A stretch of 64,000 nucleotides of DNA from Haloarcula halophila (GCF_029278565.1 NZ_CP119559.1:558001-622000), one strand, 5' to 3'. Counted from the stretch's first letter, positions 1 through 9,627 are shown. Translations and numbers: made by a program. The notes: generated by a model not told the origin, from the sequence alone.

Positions 1-933
1 CCCGACGACACGCTCGGCCAGCGCGGCCGCGAGTTCGTCGGCGTCACACGCCTCGACGGCGACGATCCGGGTCAGGTTGAAGCAGGTCCGACCGCCGGCC
101 CGGACGATCCCGCGGGCGAGGCTGTCGAGTTCCCGGTCGGTGGGCCGGCGAGCGAGGACCGCGACCGACTGTCCGGGGCCGTACGTCTCGACTGCCGGGT
201 CGTCGCGGTATCGGGCCGTCGTCTCCCGACTGCCGAACACGAGCGCGTGGTCGGACCGCGTGGCGACCGCCTCGCCGACCGAGCGGTCGCCCGGGAGGAC
301 GTGGACGGCCGACTCCGGGACCCCCGCAGCCAGCAGCACCCGGGCGAGGCGGACGGCGGTGAACGGGTCCCGACGGGAGGGCCGAAGGACGACGGGAATC
401 TTCATCGCCACGGCCAGCGCCGGCCAGGCGTAGACCGCTGGATCGTTCGCCGGCATGACGCCACCGAGGACACGGATCCGCGGGGCGAAGGCCAGACCGA
501 CGTCCCGTTCGCGGACGTACGACGGGTCGTCGTACACCGTGAGGTCGCCGGTCGGCGACTGTGCCCGGAGGCTCTCGGCGGCGTGTCGGAGCCCGTGGGC
601 GAGCCAGTGGACGCTCGTCCGGACCCAGCCGACCGGGAGCCCGCTCGCCCGGGCGACCCGCTCGGCGTACTCACCGACCGGCGCCAGGTCGTCGGTCGGT
701 CCGTGTCCGGCGAATCGGCGACCGGCGTCGGCCAGACGGTCGAGCAACTCCCGGACCGGGATCGCCCGGAGGTCGTCGAAGCCCGACTCCCGCGCGGTCT
801 CGACGGCGTCGTGGACCCGGACTCGCGGGGCCTGTGCGACCGTCGCCAGGTCGCCGCCGACGCCGGTGAGCGTCCGGGTCCGGCGTGTCGCTCGCTCGCC
901 ACCGGAGACGACCGGGACGGTCGGTTCGGCCAT
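1..933 (-). CDS. LuxC-like acyl-CoA reductase / aldehyde dehydrogenase-fold protein (3' end outside window)
   Basis: The first 311 residues are in the window and the gene continues past position 1. The sequence reads as an aldehyde-dehydrogenase-fold acyl-CoA reductase of the LuxC type: a central stretch with MPANDPAVYAWPALAVAMK, then the catalytic-cysteine segment RAGGRTCFNLTRI with the presumed nucleophile Cys284. LuxC enzymes reduce activated fatty acyl groups to aldehydes with NADPH. The start ATG overlaps the stop of the upstream adenylating enzyme by one base (TGATG), so the two are almost certainly translated together. The pairing with a LuxE-like protein supports LuxC over a generic aldehyde dehydrogenase. 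The substrate is unknown, and no luciferase genes (luxAB) are visible. Confidence 0.6.
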   Translation of the reverse strand, partial: MAEPTVPVVSGGERATRRTRTLTGVGGDLATVAQAPRVRVHDAVETARESGFDDLRAIPVRELLDRLADAGRRFAGHGPTDDLAPVGEYAERVARASGLPVGWVRTSVHWLAHGLRHAAESLRAQSPTGDLTVYDDPSYVRERDVGLAFAPRIRVLGGVMPANDPAVYAWPALAVAMKIPVVLRPSRRDPFTAVRLARVLLAAGVPESAVHVLPGDRSVGEAVATRSDHALVFGSRETTARYRDDPAVETYGPGQSVAVLARRPTDRELDSLARGIVRAGGRTCFNLTRIVAVEACDADELAAALAERVVG

Positions 934-1991
934 CAGTAGACGCCCTCCGTCGCCTCGGCTGTGGCCGCCTGTGCGGTGCCGGGGTTCCGGAGCCAGTCCC
1001 ACTCCAGTGGGGCCTCGCCGCGGACTCGGACTGCGCTGTCGCGTTCGAGGAGCTTCGGGAGGAACAGCTCCTCGCTGAGGACGGTCAACCGGACGCGGCC
1101 ACGCTCGCCGTAAGCGACGGGGTCGCCGTCGTCGTCGACGACTTCGGGGACGAAATACGGCTCGCAGGGGATGTAATCGAGGCTGTAGTTCCGATCGGCC
1201 GGGGGACGGAGTCGCGGTGGGGCCTCCTGTGCAACGCCCATCAGCGTGTTGCCGTACTCGCCGGCGACGGCCACGTCGGCGTACCACTCCTCCCGGAAGA
1301 TCTCGTGCGTGTCGGGATCGAGCGCGGTCCCGCCGTGGTAGACCGCGTCGATCCCCGAATCGGCGACCAGGTCACGGACGGCAGGCCGTTCGAGCAGTCG
1401 CGCGGTCGTAAACAGCACTGTCACGTCCTGGGTCGAGACGACGCGCCGGGCCTGTTCGAGGAGGTGGTCGACGTACTCGTCGAACCGACGCGGATCGTCG
1501 GCGAGTCGTTTGGCCCACCGCGGGTCCATGTTGACGAAGAAGGGGAGCGTCCCCCACAGGTCTGCCAGGTGTTCGACGAACACGCCGGCGTTGTTCGCGC
1601 CGCCGGGCGGCCCGAGCATCAGGAGGTTCCCGCGGGGAAACGCCTCGGGAAGGACCCGGCCGGCCCACGCCGCCTGCTGGCGCCAGTAGTCGGCCATCAC
1701 GACCCGCTTCGGCGGACCGGTCGTCCCGCCGGTCTCGTACACCCGGCGGGGGCCGGACAGCGACTGCGGGTGGAACCGCTCGACCGGGAGCGACCGAAGG
1801 ACGTCCTCGTCGAACGAGCCGAAGACCGAGTCGAGGTCGGCGAAGCCGTCGACGGCCGATCGCACGTCGATCCCCCGGTCGGCCGCCCACTCCAGCCAGT
1901 AGGGCGTCCCGGTGTCGGGATCGAAGTGCGTCTCGACGACGTGTCGGGTCCACTCGTCTCGGTCCGTCTCGGTCGGGACGTGGGGATTCAT
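933..1991 (-). CDS. LuxE/PaaK-like acyl-adenylating enzyme
   Basis: 352 residues, close to LuxE acyl-protein synthetases (about 370) and shorter than phenylacetate-CoA ligases (about 430). Residues 86-95 (YETGGTTGPPK region) are the ATP/AMP-binding P-loop of the adenylate-forming superfamily. Such enzymes activate a carboxylic acid as acyl-AMP and pass it to a thiol. Its ATG overlaps the stop of the symporter gene upstream (ATGA), and its stop overlaps the start of the LuxC-like gene. It probably supplies the acyl group that the reductase uses. A PaaK-like ligase acting on an aromatic acid is the alternative. Confidence 0.6.
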   Translation of the reverse strand: MNPHVPTETDRDEWTRHVVETHFDPDTGTPYWLEWAADRGIDVRSAVDGFADLDSVFGSFDEDVLRSLPVERFHPQSLSGPRRVYETGGTTGPPKRVVMADYWRQQAAWAGRVLPEAFPRGNLLMLGPPGGANNAGVFVEHLADLWGTLPFFVNMDPRWAKRLADDPRRFDEYVDHLLEQARRVVSTQDVTVLFTTARLLERPAVRDLVADSGIDAVYHGGTALDPDTHEIFREEWYADVAVAGEYGNTLMGVAQEAPPRLRPPADRNYSLDYIPCEPYFVPEVVDDDGDPVAYGERGRVRLTVLSEELFLPKLLERDSAVRVRGEAPLEWDWLRNPGTAQAATAEATEGVY

Positions 1992-3451
1992 GCCTCGGGC
2001 TCGGAGTGTGGAGTTCGGGTTCGGTCGGTCGCCAGCGATCCGACGCCCAGCGCCAACACCGTGACGACGAGCGCGGGGACGAACGGCAGGAACCGAAAGG
2101 TCGGGAGCCCGGCGAACGTCGCACCGAGGAAGTAGCCCTGGCCGACGATCACGGCCGCGATCGCACCCGTCGCCGTCGCCTGCCGCCAGTAGAGCGCCGC
2201 CACAAAGACCGGCAACAGCAGGGCGTTCCCCTGGATGAAGTACACGGAGAGGTCGACGATGGTCCCCACCGCGGCGATGCCGGGGAGCCTGCCGGTCGCG
2301 GCGTGAGCCAGGACGAACCCCCCGGCGAGCAACACGGCGGCTGTCCCGCGGCTCACCCACAGCTCCCTCCGCTCGTCGGCGTCGGGGCCGGCCAGGTGGT
2401 CGTGGTAGACGTCCCGGGTCACCAGCGACGACAGGGTCAACACGAGCGAGTCGGCCGTACTCATCATCGCCGCGAGCGCGCCACCCATGACGACGCCGAC
2501 CACGATCGGCGGTGCGTACGCCTGGAGGATCGCCGGGACGACCTGATCCGGGGTCCCCAGGTCGGGGAGGACCGTCCCGCCCCAGACGCCCAACAGGACC
2601 GGGACGACGGCCGCGATCAGCACCATCACGGGCCACCACGCCAGCAGCGCGCGGAACGACCGCTCGTCGGTGGCCGCGAAGAACCGCTGGAACAGTTGCG
2701 GATAGGCGACGACTGCCATCGTGTTCATCAGCAGGAAGGAGAGCCACACGCGCGGGGTGAAGAAGCCGACCTGGCCGGCCTGCGTGAGTCGGTCGGTCTC
2801 CGTGGCGATCCGGCGGGTGAGCGCGAGCGGTTCGACCGCGGGGACCACGAAGACGAACGCCGCCACGAGCAAGACGACGACGGTCACCCCCTGGAGGACG
2901 TCCGACCAGGCGACGCTTCGGAGCCCTCCCATCCCGAGGTAGACGGCCGTGACGACGGTGACGATCGCCGCGCCGGCGGTGAAGGAGACGGTCCCACCCG
3001 AGATCGTCCGGAAGATCAGCCCGCCGCCCATCGCCTGGATCGCCACGTAGGGGACCGCCCAGGCGAACTGGACGCCGACGACGAGCAGTTTCACCGCGTC
3101 GCTGTCGAGGAGATCGCCGAGCATCTCGGTCGGCGTGATGTACCCCTCCCGGCGCGAGAGCCGGAACGCCCGCAGCCCGACGACCGCCAGCGGGACGACG
3201 GCCAGCGCCTCGACACCCAACAGCGCCAGCCACCCCAGCCCGTGTCGGTACCCGAAGCCGGCGCTGCCGAGGAAGACGAACGCGCTCATCAGCGTCGCGA
3301 ACATCGTCAGCGGGAAGACGACCCGGCCAAGCGAGCCGCCGGCCAGGAAATACTCCTGCGGGGAGCCGCCGGTACGCCGGTAGCCGTAGACGCCGATACC
3401 CAGCGTCACGAGGAGATAGACGCCCATCAGCGCCAGCGCGACGGCACTCAT
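1988..3451 (-). CDS. sodium:solute symporter (SSS family)
   Basis: 487 residues with about 13 hydrophobic segments and the SSS features GGSPQEYFLAGGSLG near the first loop and MSAFVFLGSAGFGYRHG after it. The family couples uptake of organic acids, sugars or amino acids to Na+. The gene overlaps a 71-residue membrane protein at its 5' end and the adenylating enzyme at its 3' end, both by four bases, so the cluster is one transcription unit. An organic acid that is later activated by the adenylating enzyme is a reasonable substrate, but this is inference. Confidence 0.85.
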   Translation of the reverse strand: MSAVALALMGVYLLVTLGIGVYGYRRTGGSPQEYFLAGGSLGRVVFPLTMFATLMSAFVFLGSAGFGYRHGLGWLALLGVEALAVVPLAVVGLRAFRLSRREGYITPTEMLGDLLDSDAVKLLVVGVQFAWAVPYVAIQAMGGGLIFRTISGGTVSFTAGAAIVTVVTAVYLGMGGLRSVAWSDVLQGVTVVVLLVAAFVFVVPAVEPLALTRRIATETDRLTQAGQVGFFTPRVWLSFLLMNTMAVVAYPQLFQRFFAATDERSFRALLAWWPVMVLIAAVVPVLLGVWGGTVLPDLGTPDQVVPAILQAYAPPIVVGVVMGGALAAMMSTADSLVLTLSSLVTRDVYHDHLAGPDADERRELWVSRGTAAVLLAGGFVLAHAATGRLPGIAAVGTIVDLSVYFIQGNALLLPVFVAALYWRQATATGAIAAVIVGQGYFLGATFAGLPTFRFLPFVPALVVTVLALGVGSLATDRTRTPHSEPEA

Positions 3452-3663
3452 CGCGGTGACTCACCCGGTTGTGCCGGCCACCCGGTCCGTGCGACGGCCG
3501 CCGCGACGGCCGCCATCGCCACGATCGCGGCGACGACGACGACCGCCCACGCCGGCACGACGCCGACGATCGGAGCCGTCGGGAGACCAACGGCACCGAC
3601 GAAGACGGTGAACAGGATCAGAAAGCTGGCCCACAGGACGGTCTGGCGTCTGTCGTTCGGCAT
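3448..3663 (-). CDS. small two-helix membrane protein preceding symporter (DUF3311-like position)
   Basis: 71 residues with two hydrophobic segments (about 8-26 and 30-56) and a short polar tail. Small DUF3311-type proteins commonly sit directly upstream of SSS symporters, and this one overlaps the symporter start by four bases. The position supports an accessory subunit. The family itself is not certain from the sequence. The operon promoter should lie in 3664-3789. Confidence 0.65.
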   Translation of the reverse strand: MPNDRRQTVLWASFLILFTVFVGAVGLPTAPIVGVVPAWAVVVVAAIVAMAAVAAAVARTGWPAQPGESPR

Positions 3664-3789
3664 TTATTAGCTAGTGATACAAGCCGGTTGTAGTAAGCGT
3701 TGCGACCCGCACTCGTACTGATCATTGTCGGGATGTACCGGGACGACCGCACGCTCTCGTGCAGTCGATCCGGAACAGACTGACAACAA

Positions 3790-4884
3790 TCACGATGAGG
3801 GGTCGGGTCGCGTTCCGAGCGGTAACTGGACCGTCTGACGCTGGCCGTCCCGGTCGAGCGTGACGTCGATCGTGTCCCCGGGACTGGTCTCCAGCGCCAG
3901 GAAGGTCGACAGTTCCTGGCGCGTCGGCGTTCGGGTGTCGTTCAGGCGCCTGATCACGTCGCCCCCGACGCCGACCTCGACGCCGGACTGGACGACATTC
4001 CGGTCGCTCCCCTGTAACACGCCGTCGGACGGCCCGCCCTCGACGACCCGGTCGATGTAGACGCCCGCTTCCGGGTCGATACGACCGGCTTCGGCCAGTC
4101 GAGGGGTCACGTCCTGGAGCACGACGCCCATGTAGGAGTGTTCGTACTCGTCTCCACCGACGAGTGTCGGGACGACTCGCTGAGTCAGTGCGGCCGAGAC
4201 GGCGAAGGCGACGTTGTCCCCGCCGCCGGCGCTGATGACGCCGACGACGTCGCCGTCGACTGTGACGAGTGGGCCGCCGCTGTTGCCGGGGTTGACCGCG
4301 GCGTCGGTCTGGACGGCGTCGGCGATCGAGAAGTTGTTCGCGCTCTCTAAGGTCCGGTCGACGCCGCTGACGATGCCGGCCGAGACAGAGCCAGCCAGCC
4401 CGAAGGGGTTGCCGATAGCGACGACCTGTGTCCCGACCGGCGGGTCGCTGTCGACGAACGACAGCGGTGTGGTCCCCGACGGAGAGTCGTCGATCCGGAG
4501 GACCGCGAGGTCGCTGTAGACGTCTGCCCCGACCAGCGAGACCTCCCGCCAGCCGGTGTCCGCGAACCGGACGTGGTACTCGCTCCCGCCGGCGACGACG
4601 TGCTCGTTGGTGACCAGGTGTCGGTCGTCGACGAGGAAGCCGCTGCCCTGTGAGCCGCTCCCGTCGTCCGCGTAGACTCTGATCGACGCGACGGCGTCGG
4701 CGGCCGACCCGTAAGCCTCTGAAACCGCACTCTCACCGGTCGAGCCCGTCTGATCGTCCACTCCCGTCGAACCCGGGTCCGCATCCGGGTCCGAACGCCC
4801 AGGGGACTGACAGCCCGCGATACCGGCCGCGGCGGCCCCCAACGCACCGAGAACCCTCCTGCGAGACGGCGAATCGAGCTTCAT
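3790..4884 (-). CDS. HtrA/DegP-type serine protease, Tat lipoprotein
   Basis: 364 residues. The N-terminus has a twin-arginine signal ([18 protein letters not shown]) with lipobox Cys25, so the mature protein is probably lipid-anchored outside the membrane. An acidic linker follows. The trypsin-like domain shows His95 (TNEHVV), Asp125 (YSDLAVL) and Ser202 (NPGNSGGP). A C-terminal PDZ domain covers about 240-360. I chose the ATG at 4884 over upstream in-frame starts because it puts the Tat signal at the N-terminus. Role: surface protein quality control. It is divergent from the hydrolase at 4979. Confidence 0.92.
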   Translation of the reverse strand: MKLDSPSRRRVLGALGAAAAGIAGCQSPGRSDPDADPGSTGVDDQTGSTGESAVSEAYGSAADAVASIRVYADDGSGSQGSGFLVDDRHLVTNEHVVAGGSEYHVRFADTGWREVSLVGADVYSDLAVLRIDDSPSGTTPLSFVDSDPPVGTQVVAIGNPFGLAGSVSAGIVSGVDRTLESANNFSIADAVQTDAAVNPGNSGGPLVTVDGDVVGVISAGGGDNVAFAVSAALTQRVVPTLVGGDEYEHSYMGVVLQDVTPRLAEAGRIDPEAGVYIDRVVEGGPSDGVLQGSDRNVVQSGVEVGVGGDVIRRLNDTRTPTRQELSTFLALETSPGDTIDVTLDRDGQRQTVQLPLGTRPDPSS

Positions 4885-4978
4885 GTGCGTACGTCCGGCG
4901 CCCGGGCGAAGAACCCACCGGTGCCCACCTGGTTGCGGTACAGTCTTAAGTGTCAGCCGGAAGTACGTCCGTCCGCTT

Positions 4979-5698
4979 ATGGAACTGACTTGGTACGGCC
5001 ACTCGACCTGGCACGTGACGGTAGACGAGACGGACCTGCTCATCGATCCCTTTTTCGACAACCCCAAGACCGACACCGACCCCGAGGAACTGGACCCCGA
5101 TTACGTCCTGTTGACACACGGCCACGCCGACCACATCGGTGACGTGGACCGCTACGAGGGGACGACGCTCGTCGCCACGCCGGAGGTCGTCGGCTACTGC
5201 CAGGACACCTTCGGCGAGTTCGACGCCGTCGGCGGCATGGGGATGAACCTCGGCGGCACCGTCGAGATCGGCGACGCCTTCGTGACGATGCACCGGGCCG
5301 ACCACACCAACGGGATGGAGACCGGCTACGGGGCGACCGGCGGGATGCCCGGCGGCTTCGTCATCTCCGATACCAAACCGACGCAGGTCAGCGACGAGGA
5401 GTCGACCACGTTCTACCACGCCGGTGACACCGGCCTGATGACGGAGATGCGCGACGTCATCGGCCCGTTCCTCGAACCCGACGCGGCCGCGCTCCCGGTC
5501 GGCGACCACTTCACGATGGGGCCGATGCAGGCCGCCGTCGCCGTCGACTGGCTCGATCTGGACTACGCGTTCCCGATGCACTACGACACGTTCCCGCCTA
5601 TCGAGATCGAGACCGAGGACTTCGTCAAGGAGGTCAAAGGGGTCGGTAGCGACACCGAGGTCGTCGTCCTGGACGGCGACGAGAGCTTCGACCTGTAG
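4979..5698 (+). CDS. UPF0173-family metal-dependent hydrolase (metallo-beta-lactamase fold)
   Basis: 239 residues. Metal-binding HGHADH at 47-52 and further histidines in [15 protein letters not shown] and MHYDTFPP match UPF0173 proteins along their whole length. The native substrate of the family is not known. The ATG at 4979 gives the usual N-terminus [11 protein letters not shown]. It is divergently transcribed from the HtrA gene, with a TATA-like TCTTAAG about 30 bp before the start, so it is probably leaderless. Confidence 0.88.
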   Translation: MELTWYGHSTWHVTVDETDLLIDPFFDNPKTDTDPEELDPDYVLLTHGHADHIGDVDRYEGTTLVATPEVVGYCQDTFGEFDAVGGMGMNLGGTVEIGDAFVTMHRADHTNGMETGYGATGGMPGGFVISDTKPTQVSDEESTTFYHAGDTGLMTEMRDVIGPFLEPDAAALPVGDHFTMGPMQAAVAVDWLDLDYAFPMHYDTFPPIEIETEDFVKEVKGVGSDTEVVVLDGDESFDL

Positions 5699-5740
5699 TC
5701 GTCGGCAGTCTTTATTACCGGTCTTTCTGATAGCGGTGGT

Positions 5741-6823
5741 ATGTCACTCACCGACCGACTGGACGCGTATCTCGACGACAACGGGCTGGAAGCGGTCTGG
5801 TTCGCGCGACCGAACTCCTTCGCCTGGCTGACCGGTGGCGGGGACAACGTCGTCGACAGAGGGGGCGACGTCGGCGTCGCCGCCGCCGGCTACGACGGCG
5901 ACGAGGTCCAGGTCGTCACGGACAACATCGAGGCACCGCGCCTACGCGACGAGGAACTGGCCGACGGCGTCCCGATCGAGACCTTCGACTGGCACGCTCG
6001 GGGGCTGGCCGAGGTCGTCGAGAGCGTCAGCCCGACACCGGCGGCGGCCGACTTCGACGTCGACGGGTTCGAATCCGTCGATGCGGGGGTACTCCGGCAG
6101 CCACTGACCGATCGACAGGCCGAGACCTACCGAGAACTGAGTGCCGACGTGGCTGCGGCGGTCGAGTCCGTCGCCCGCGGGACCGAGCCGAGCGACACCG
6201 AACTGGACGTGACTGCCGCCCTCCGTCGGGAACTCGAACGCGAGGGGATCGCGACCCCGGTCGTCCTCGTCGGCGGGAGCGAGCGCGCGCAGTCGTACCG
6301 CCACTACACGCCCAAAGACGAACCGCTGGGCGACTACGCTCTTCTGTCGGTGACTGCCACCCGCGGGGGACTGTTCACCAGTTGTACCCGGACAGTCGCG
6401 TTCGACGCGCCCGACTGGCTCGCCGACAGGACGGAGGCGGCAATGCGCGTCGAGGCGACCGCGCTGGCCGCGACGCGCGAAATCGGGCGGGAAGGGGGCA
6501 CCGCGGCCGACGTCTTCGAGGCCGTCCAGGCGGCCTACGACGCCGTCGGCTGGGACGGCGAGTGGCGAAACCACCACCAGGGCGGTGCCGCCGGCTTCGC
6601 CGGCCGGGAGTGGATCGCGACGCCGTCGAACGACGCCTCGGTCGTCCTCCCGCAGGGATACGCCTGGAACCCGACCGTTCAGGGCGCAAAGAGCGAGGAC
6701 ACGCATCTGGTCACCGCCGACGGTGTCGAGACGCTCTCGACGACCGGGGAGTGGCCCACCCGAACCGTCGAGGCCGTCGGGTACGATCTGACACTGTCAC
6801 GTCACGACGTGCTCTCTCGGTGA
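5741..6823 (+). CDS. M24 (Xaa-Pro peptidase/creatinase)-fold protein with lost Asp ligands
   Basis: 360 residues with the creatinase-type N-terminal domain (1-120) and the pita-bread M24 domain. In active M24 peptidases the first ligands are Asp in a D-x-G and an SD-x-TRT segment. Here the equivalent positions are Ser203 (LLSVTA) and Cys215 (TSCTRT). The His of HHQGG and a Glu near KSEDTHLV remain. This pattern suggests the protein no longer binds two metals and may be non-peptidolytic, as creatinase is. It is preceded by the TATA-like TTTATTACC, probably leaderless. Substrate unknown. Confidence 0.75.
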   Translation: MSLTDRLDAYLDDNGLEAVWFARPNSFAWLTGGGDNVVDRGGDVGVAAAGYDGDEVQVVTDNIEAPRLRDEELADGVPIETFDWHARGLAEVVESVSPTPAAADFDVDGFESVDAGVLRQPLTDRQAETYRELSADVAAAVESVARGTEPSDTELDVTAALRRELEREGIATPVVLVGGSERAQSYRHYTPKDEPLGDYALLSVTATRGGLFTSCTRTVAFDAPDWLADRTEAAMRVEATALAATREIGREGGTAADVFEAVQAAYDAVGWDGEWRNHHQGGAAGFAGREWIATPSNDASVVLPQGYAWNPTVQGAKSEDTHLVTADGVETLSTTGEWPTRTVEAVGYDLTLSRHDVLSR

Positions 6824-6868
6824 GGGACTGAGTCGTTTGTTCGAATAGTCCAATAAATATCAGACGCG

Positions 6869-6879
6869 ATATACTTTTA
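6869..6879 (+). promoter_or_regulatory. TATA box for the GH13 glucosidase gene
   Basis: The A/T-rich ATATACTTTTA lies 27-37 bp before the ATG at 6906, the spacing of a leaderless haloarchaeal promoter. No copy of the AACAACA operator is seen upstream. Confidence 0.5.
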
Positions 6880-6905
6880 CCGTCCACGGTGCAAGACCGG
6901 GTGCT

Positions 6906-8609
6906 ATGAACGAGAGTGCCCAGACACCCGACCGGACGAGCGAGGACCGGACCTGGTGGAAGGAGGCGGTCGTCTACCAGATCTACCCCAAGAGTTTCAA
7001 CGACAGCGACGGCGACGGCGTCGGCGACATCCAGGGGATCATCGATCGGGTCGACCACCTCGACGACCTGGGGATCGACGTAGTCTGGCTCTCGCCGGTC
7101 TACGCGTCGCCACACGCCGACAACGGCTACGACATCAGCGACTACCGGTCGATCGACGACAGGTTCGGCGACATGGACGACTGGGAGCGCCTGCGGGACG
7201 AACTCCACGCCCGGGACATCAAAGTCGTGATGGACCTGGTGGTCAACCACACCAGCGACGAACACGAGTGGTTCGAGAAGTCCCGCCGCCGCGAGGACGG
7301 CTACGAGGACTACTACTACTGGCGCGATCCGGCCGAGGACGGCGGCCCGCCGAACAACTGGGAGTCCTTCTTCGGCGGCGAAACGTGGTCCTGGGACGAG
7401 CAGCGCCAGCAGTACTACCTCCACCTCTTCGACGAGAAGCAGCCGGACCTCAACTGGGAGCACCCACAGGTCCGAGAAGACATCTACGAGATGATGAACT
7501 GGTGGCTAGAGAAGGGTGTCGACGGCTTCCGAATGGACGTCATCAACCTCATCTCGAAGACTCGGGGACTACCGGACGGCGAGGCGGGTGACTGGCAGAC
7601 TGGCGTCGAACACTTCATGAACGGCCCGCGCATCCACGAGTTCCTGCAGGAGATGTACGACGAGGTGCTGGCCGGCCGTGACGTGATGACCGTCGGGGAG
7701 ATGCCCGGCGTCGACATCGACGAGGCCAAGCAGTACACCGGTGCGGACGGCGACGGACTCGGGATGATATTCACCTTCGAACATATGAACCTCGACCACG
7801 ACGGCGGCCGGTGGGACCTCCACGAGGACTACGAGGCGTGGGACCTGCGCGACCTCAAGGAGTTCGTCGGCCGCTGGCAACGTGGCCTCGCCGAGGAGGG
7901 CTGGAACAGCAACTACCTGGGGAACCACGACCAGCCCCGGATCGTCTCCCGCTTCGGCGACGACGGTCAGTACCGCGTCGAGTCCGCGAAACTGTTGGGA
8001 ACCTTCCTCCTGACGCTCTCGGGGACGCCCTACGTCTACCAGGGCGACGAGATCGGGATGACCAACGTCGACTGGGAACACCTGGACGAGGTCGTCGACG
8101 TGGACACGATCAACCACGTCGAACTGCTGATGGCGGAACACGACATCGACGACTATCAAGAACTCCGTGGGTTCGTCAACGCTCGATCCCGCGACAACGC
8201 ACGAACGCCGGTCCAGTGGGACGACAGCGACTCCGCCGGCTTCACCGACGGCGAACCGTGGCTCAAGGTCAACGACAACTACACCGAGATCAACGTCGCC
8301 GCAGACCGAACGGCCGACGATTCGGTCTTCGAGCACTACCGTGATCTCGTCGACCTCCGGCACGAGCGGGACGTGTTCGTCTACGGCGAGTTCGAGATGC
8401 TCCTGCCCGACCACGAACACATATTTGCCTTTACCCAGAGCCTAGACGACGAACGCGTCCTCGTCGTGTTGAACTTCAGCGACGAGCCCCGGACCGTCGA
8501 TCTCGGCGAGTCCGACGGTCGGCTCCTCGTCTCGAACTACGACGACCCCGCGACCGACCTACCGACGCTCACGCTGGCACCCTTCGAAGCGACCGTCTTC
8601 GAGGTGTAG
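6906..8609 (+). CDS. GH13 alpha-glucosidase / oligo-1,6-glucosidase
   Basis: 567 residues, the size of intracellular GH13 exo-glucosidases. Conserved regions in order: DLVVNH (110-115), GFRMDVIN with nucleophile Asp211, VGEMP with acid/base Glu265, and GNHDQPR with Asp342. No signal peptide, so it acts in the cytoplasm on imported malto- or isomalto-oligosaccharides, sucrose or trehalose-like alpha-glucosides and releases glucose. It opens the sugar island, which holds a CUT1 transporter and a glucose dehydrogenase. The exact linkage preference cannot be read from the sequence. Confidence 0.93.
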   Translation: MNESAQTPDRTSEDRTWWKEAVVYQIYPKSFNDSDGDGVGDIQGIIDRVDHLDDLGIDVVWLSPVYASPHADNGYDISDYRSIDDRFGDMDDWERLRDELHARDIKVVMDLVVNHTSDEHEWFEKSRRREDGYEDYYYWRDPAEDGGPPNNWESFFGGETWSWDEQRQQYYLHLFDEKQPDLNWEHPQVREDIYEMMNWWLEKGVDGFRMDVINLISKTRGLPDGEAGDWQTGVEHFMNGPRIHEFLQEMYDEVLAGRDVMTVGEMPGVDIDEAKQYTGADGDGLGMIFTFEHMNLDHDGGRWDLHEDYEAWDLRDLKEFVGRWQRGLAEEGWNSNYLGNHDQPRIVSRFGDDGQYRVESAKLLGTFLLTLSGTPYVYQGDEIGMTNVDWEHLDEVVDVDTINHVELLMAEHDIDDYQELRGFVNARSRDNARTPVQWDDSDSAGFTDGEPWLKVNDNYTEINVAADRTADDSVFEHYRDLVDLRHERDVFVYGEFEMLLPDHEHIFAFTQSLDDERVLVVLNFSDEPRTVDLGESDGRLLVSNYDDPATDLPTLTLAPFEATVFEV

Positions 8610-8958
8610 GGTCGGAAACGGTGGCTCGTCCCTCTCGCGCCCAATGCTGGCGGTACGACGGTCATACCACGGGCGTAGGGAGTCCATAACGAAGGGAGTC
8701 CGGCCTCAGATCCTAGTCAACCATGGCATGGCTATTCGGGTCGACGGCACGGCCGGGAGGGAGCCGGGGTCGGCCGTCGACGCCGACATCGAACGGGTTC
8801 TCGCCCGCGGTAACTGCTGGCGTGTCGTCGGCGTCCATGCCGTCGCCGACGAAGCCGCGACAGTGTAGACGCTTTCAGTCCGGCTGATACCGCCAGGGAC
8901 CGCAAAAACACGTCTCCGGGGCGACCGTCCTCGGAACCCTCGGGTGGCGTTCGGCCGA
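8610..8958. other. intergenic region between convergent genes (349 bp)
   Basis: This lies between the ends of the glucosidase gene and gfcR. A 74-codon plus-strand frame (8644-8868) crosses it but resembles no family I know and has no promoter or Shine-Dalgarno signal. A GGGAGTCC motif occurs twice (around 8680 and 8695). I see no convincing gene. Confidence 0.4.
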
Positions 8959-9600
8959 TCACTCCTCGCCGTCGTCGCTACCGACACGGATGACCTGCAA
9001 CAGCGAGTAGACGGGGACGCCCTGGATGTCCTCGACGCCGCGTTTGTCGGCCAGGACGACGCAGGCGACCGGATTGCCGCCCTGCTGGCGGATGGCGCTG
9101 ATGGTCTCGGACATCGTCTTCCCGCTGGTGATCGTGTCGTCGACGATGTAGCAGTCTCGGTTGCGAATCTCGGCGAAGTTCCGCGAGAACGAGCCGTCTG
9201 CGGCCTCGCTGTCGTCGTCGTCCCACTGGTGTTTGGTCGGCGCGTAGGTTCCCAGATCGGTGTCGAGCTCGTGGGCGACGGTGGTCGCAAGGGGAGCGCC
9301 CGCCTTCTCGATTCCGATGGTCAAATCGACATCTTGGCCCTGTTTAGCTGCTAGATCCGCCATGGCGGCACCGGCGTGGTACAGCCGCGCGGAGTCCCGC
9401 CCTAGCGCGGACCAGTCGACGTGGATGTCGTGGGGGCCACCCGACGGCGACGAGGTCGGCTCCGCACCCGTTCCGCTGCGTTCCACCAGCCAGCTGGCGG
9501 TCTCACGCGAGACGTTGAGTTCGTCTGCGATCTCACCTTTGGAGAGCCCTCGTTCCGCGAGGTCGGCCGCGCTCGCGACGAGGTCGTCCGTGTTCTTCAT
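8959..9600 (-). CDS. gfcR: GfcR-type PRTase-like transcriptional regulator of sugar catabolism
   Basis: 213 residues: an N-terminal helix-turn-helix (about 15-42, LSKGEIADELNVSRETASWL) joined to an orotate-phosphoribosyltransferase-like domain with the PRPP loop at 152-161 (IVDDTITSGK). This arrangement is that of haloarchaeal GfcR, described in Haloferax volcanii as an activator of glucose/fructose degradation genes. It is not a pyrimidine enzyme. The ligand is presumably a phosphorylated sugar-acid intermediate. Its promoter carries an imperfect inverted repeat shared with two neighbouring promoters, and a separate perfect palindrome over the TATA region, so autoregulation is plausible. Confidence 0.9.
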   Translation of the reverse strand: MKNTDDLVASAADLAERGLSKGEIADELNVSRETASWLVERSGTGAEPTSSPSGGPHDIHVDWSALGRDSARLYHAGAAMADLAAKQGQDVDLTIGIEKAGAPLATTVAHELDTDLGTYAPTKHQWDDDDSEAADGSFSRNFAEIRNRDCYIVDDTITSGKTMSETISAIRQQGGNPVACVVLADKRGVEDIQGVPVYSLLQVIRVGSDDGEE

Positions 9601-9627
9601 ATGCCCTCCTGCGTGTGGGAGGGTTTA

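Noticed and set aside
8644-8868. 74-codon plus-strand frame between the glucosidase gene and gfcR
   Set aside because: No promoter, Shine-Dalgarno or family resemblance; in a high-GC genome frames of this length arise by chance.
8959-9600. Orotate phosphoribosyltransferase (pyrE) as the identity of the PRTase-domain gene
   Set aside because: The N-terminal helix-turn-helix and the sugar-gene context mark it as GfcR.
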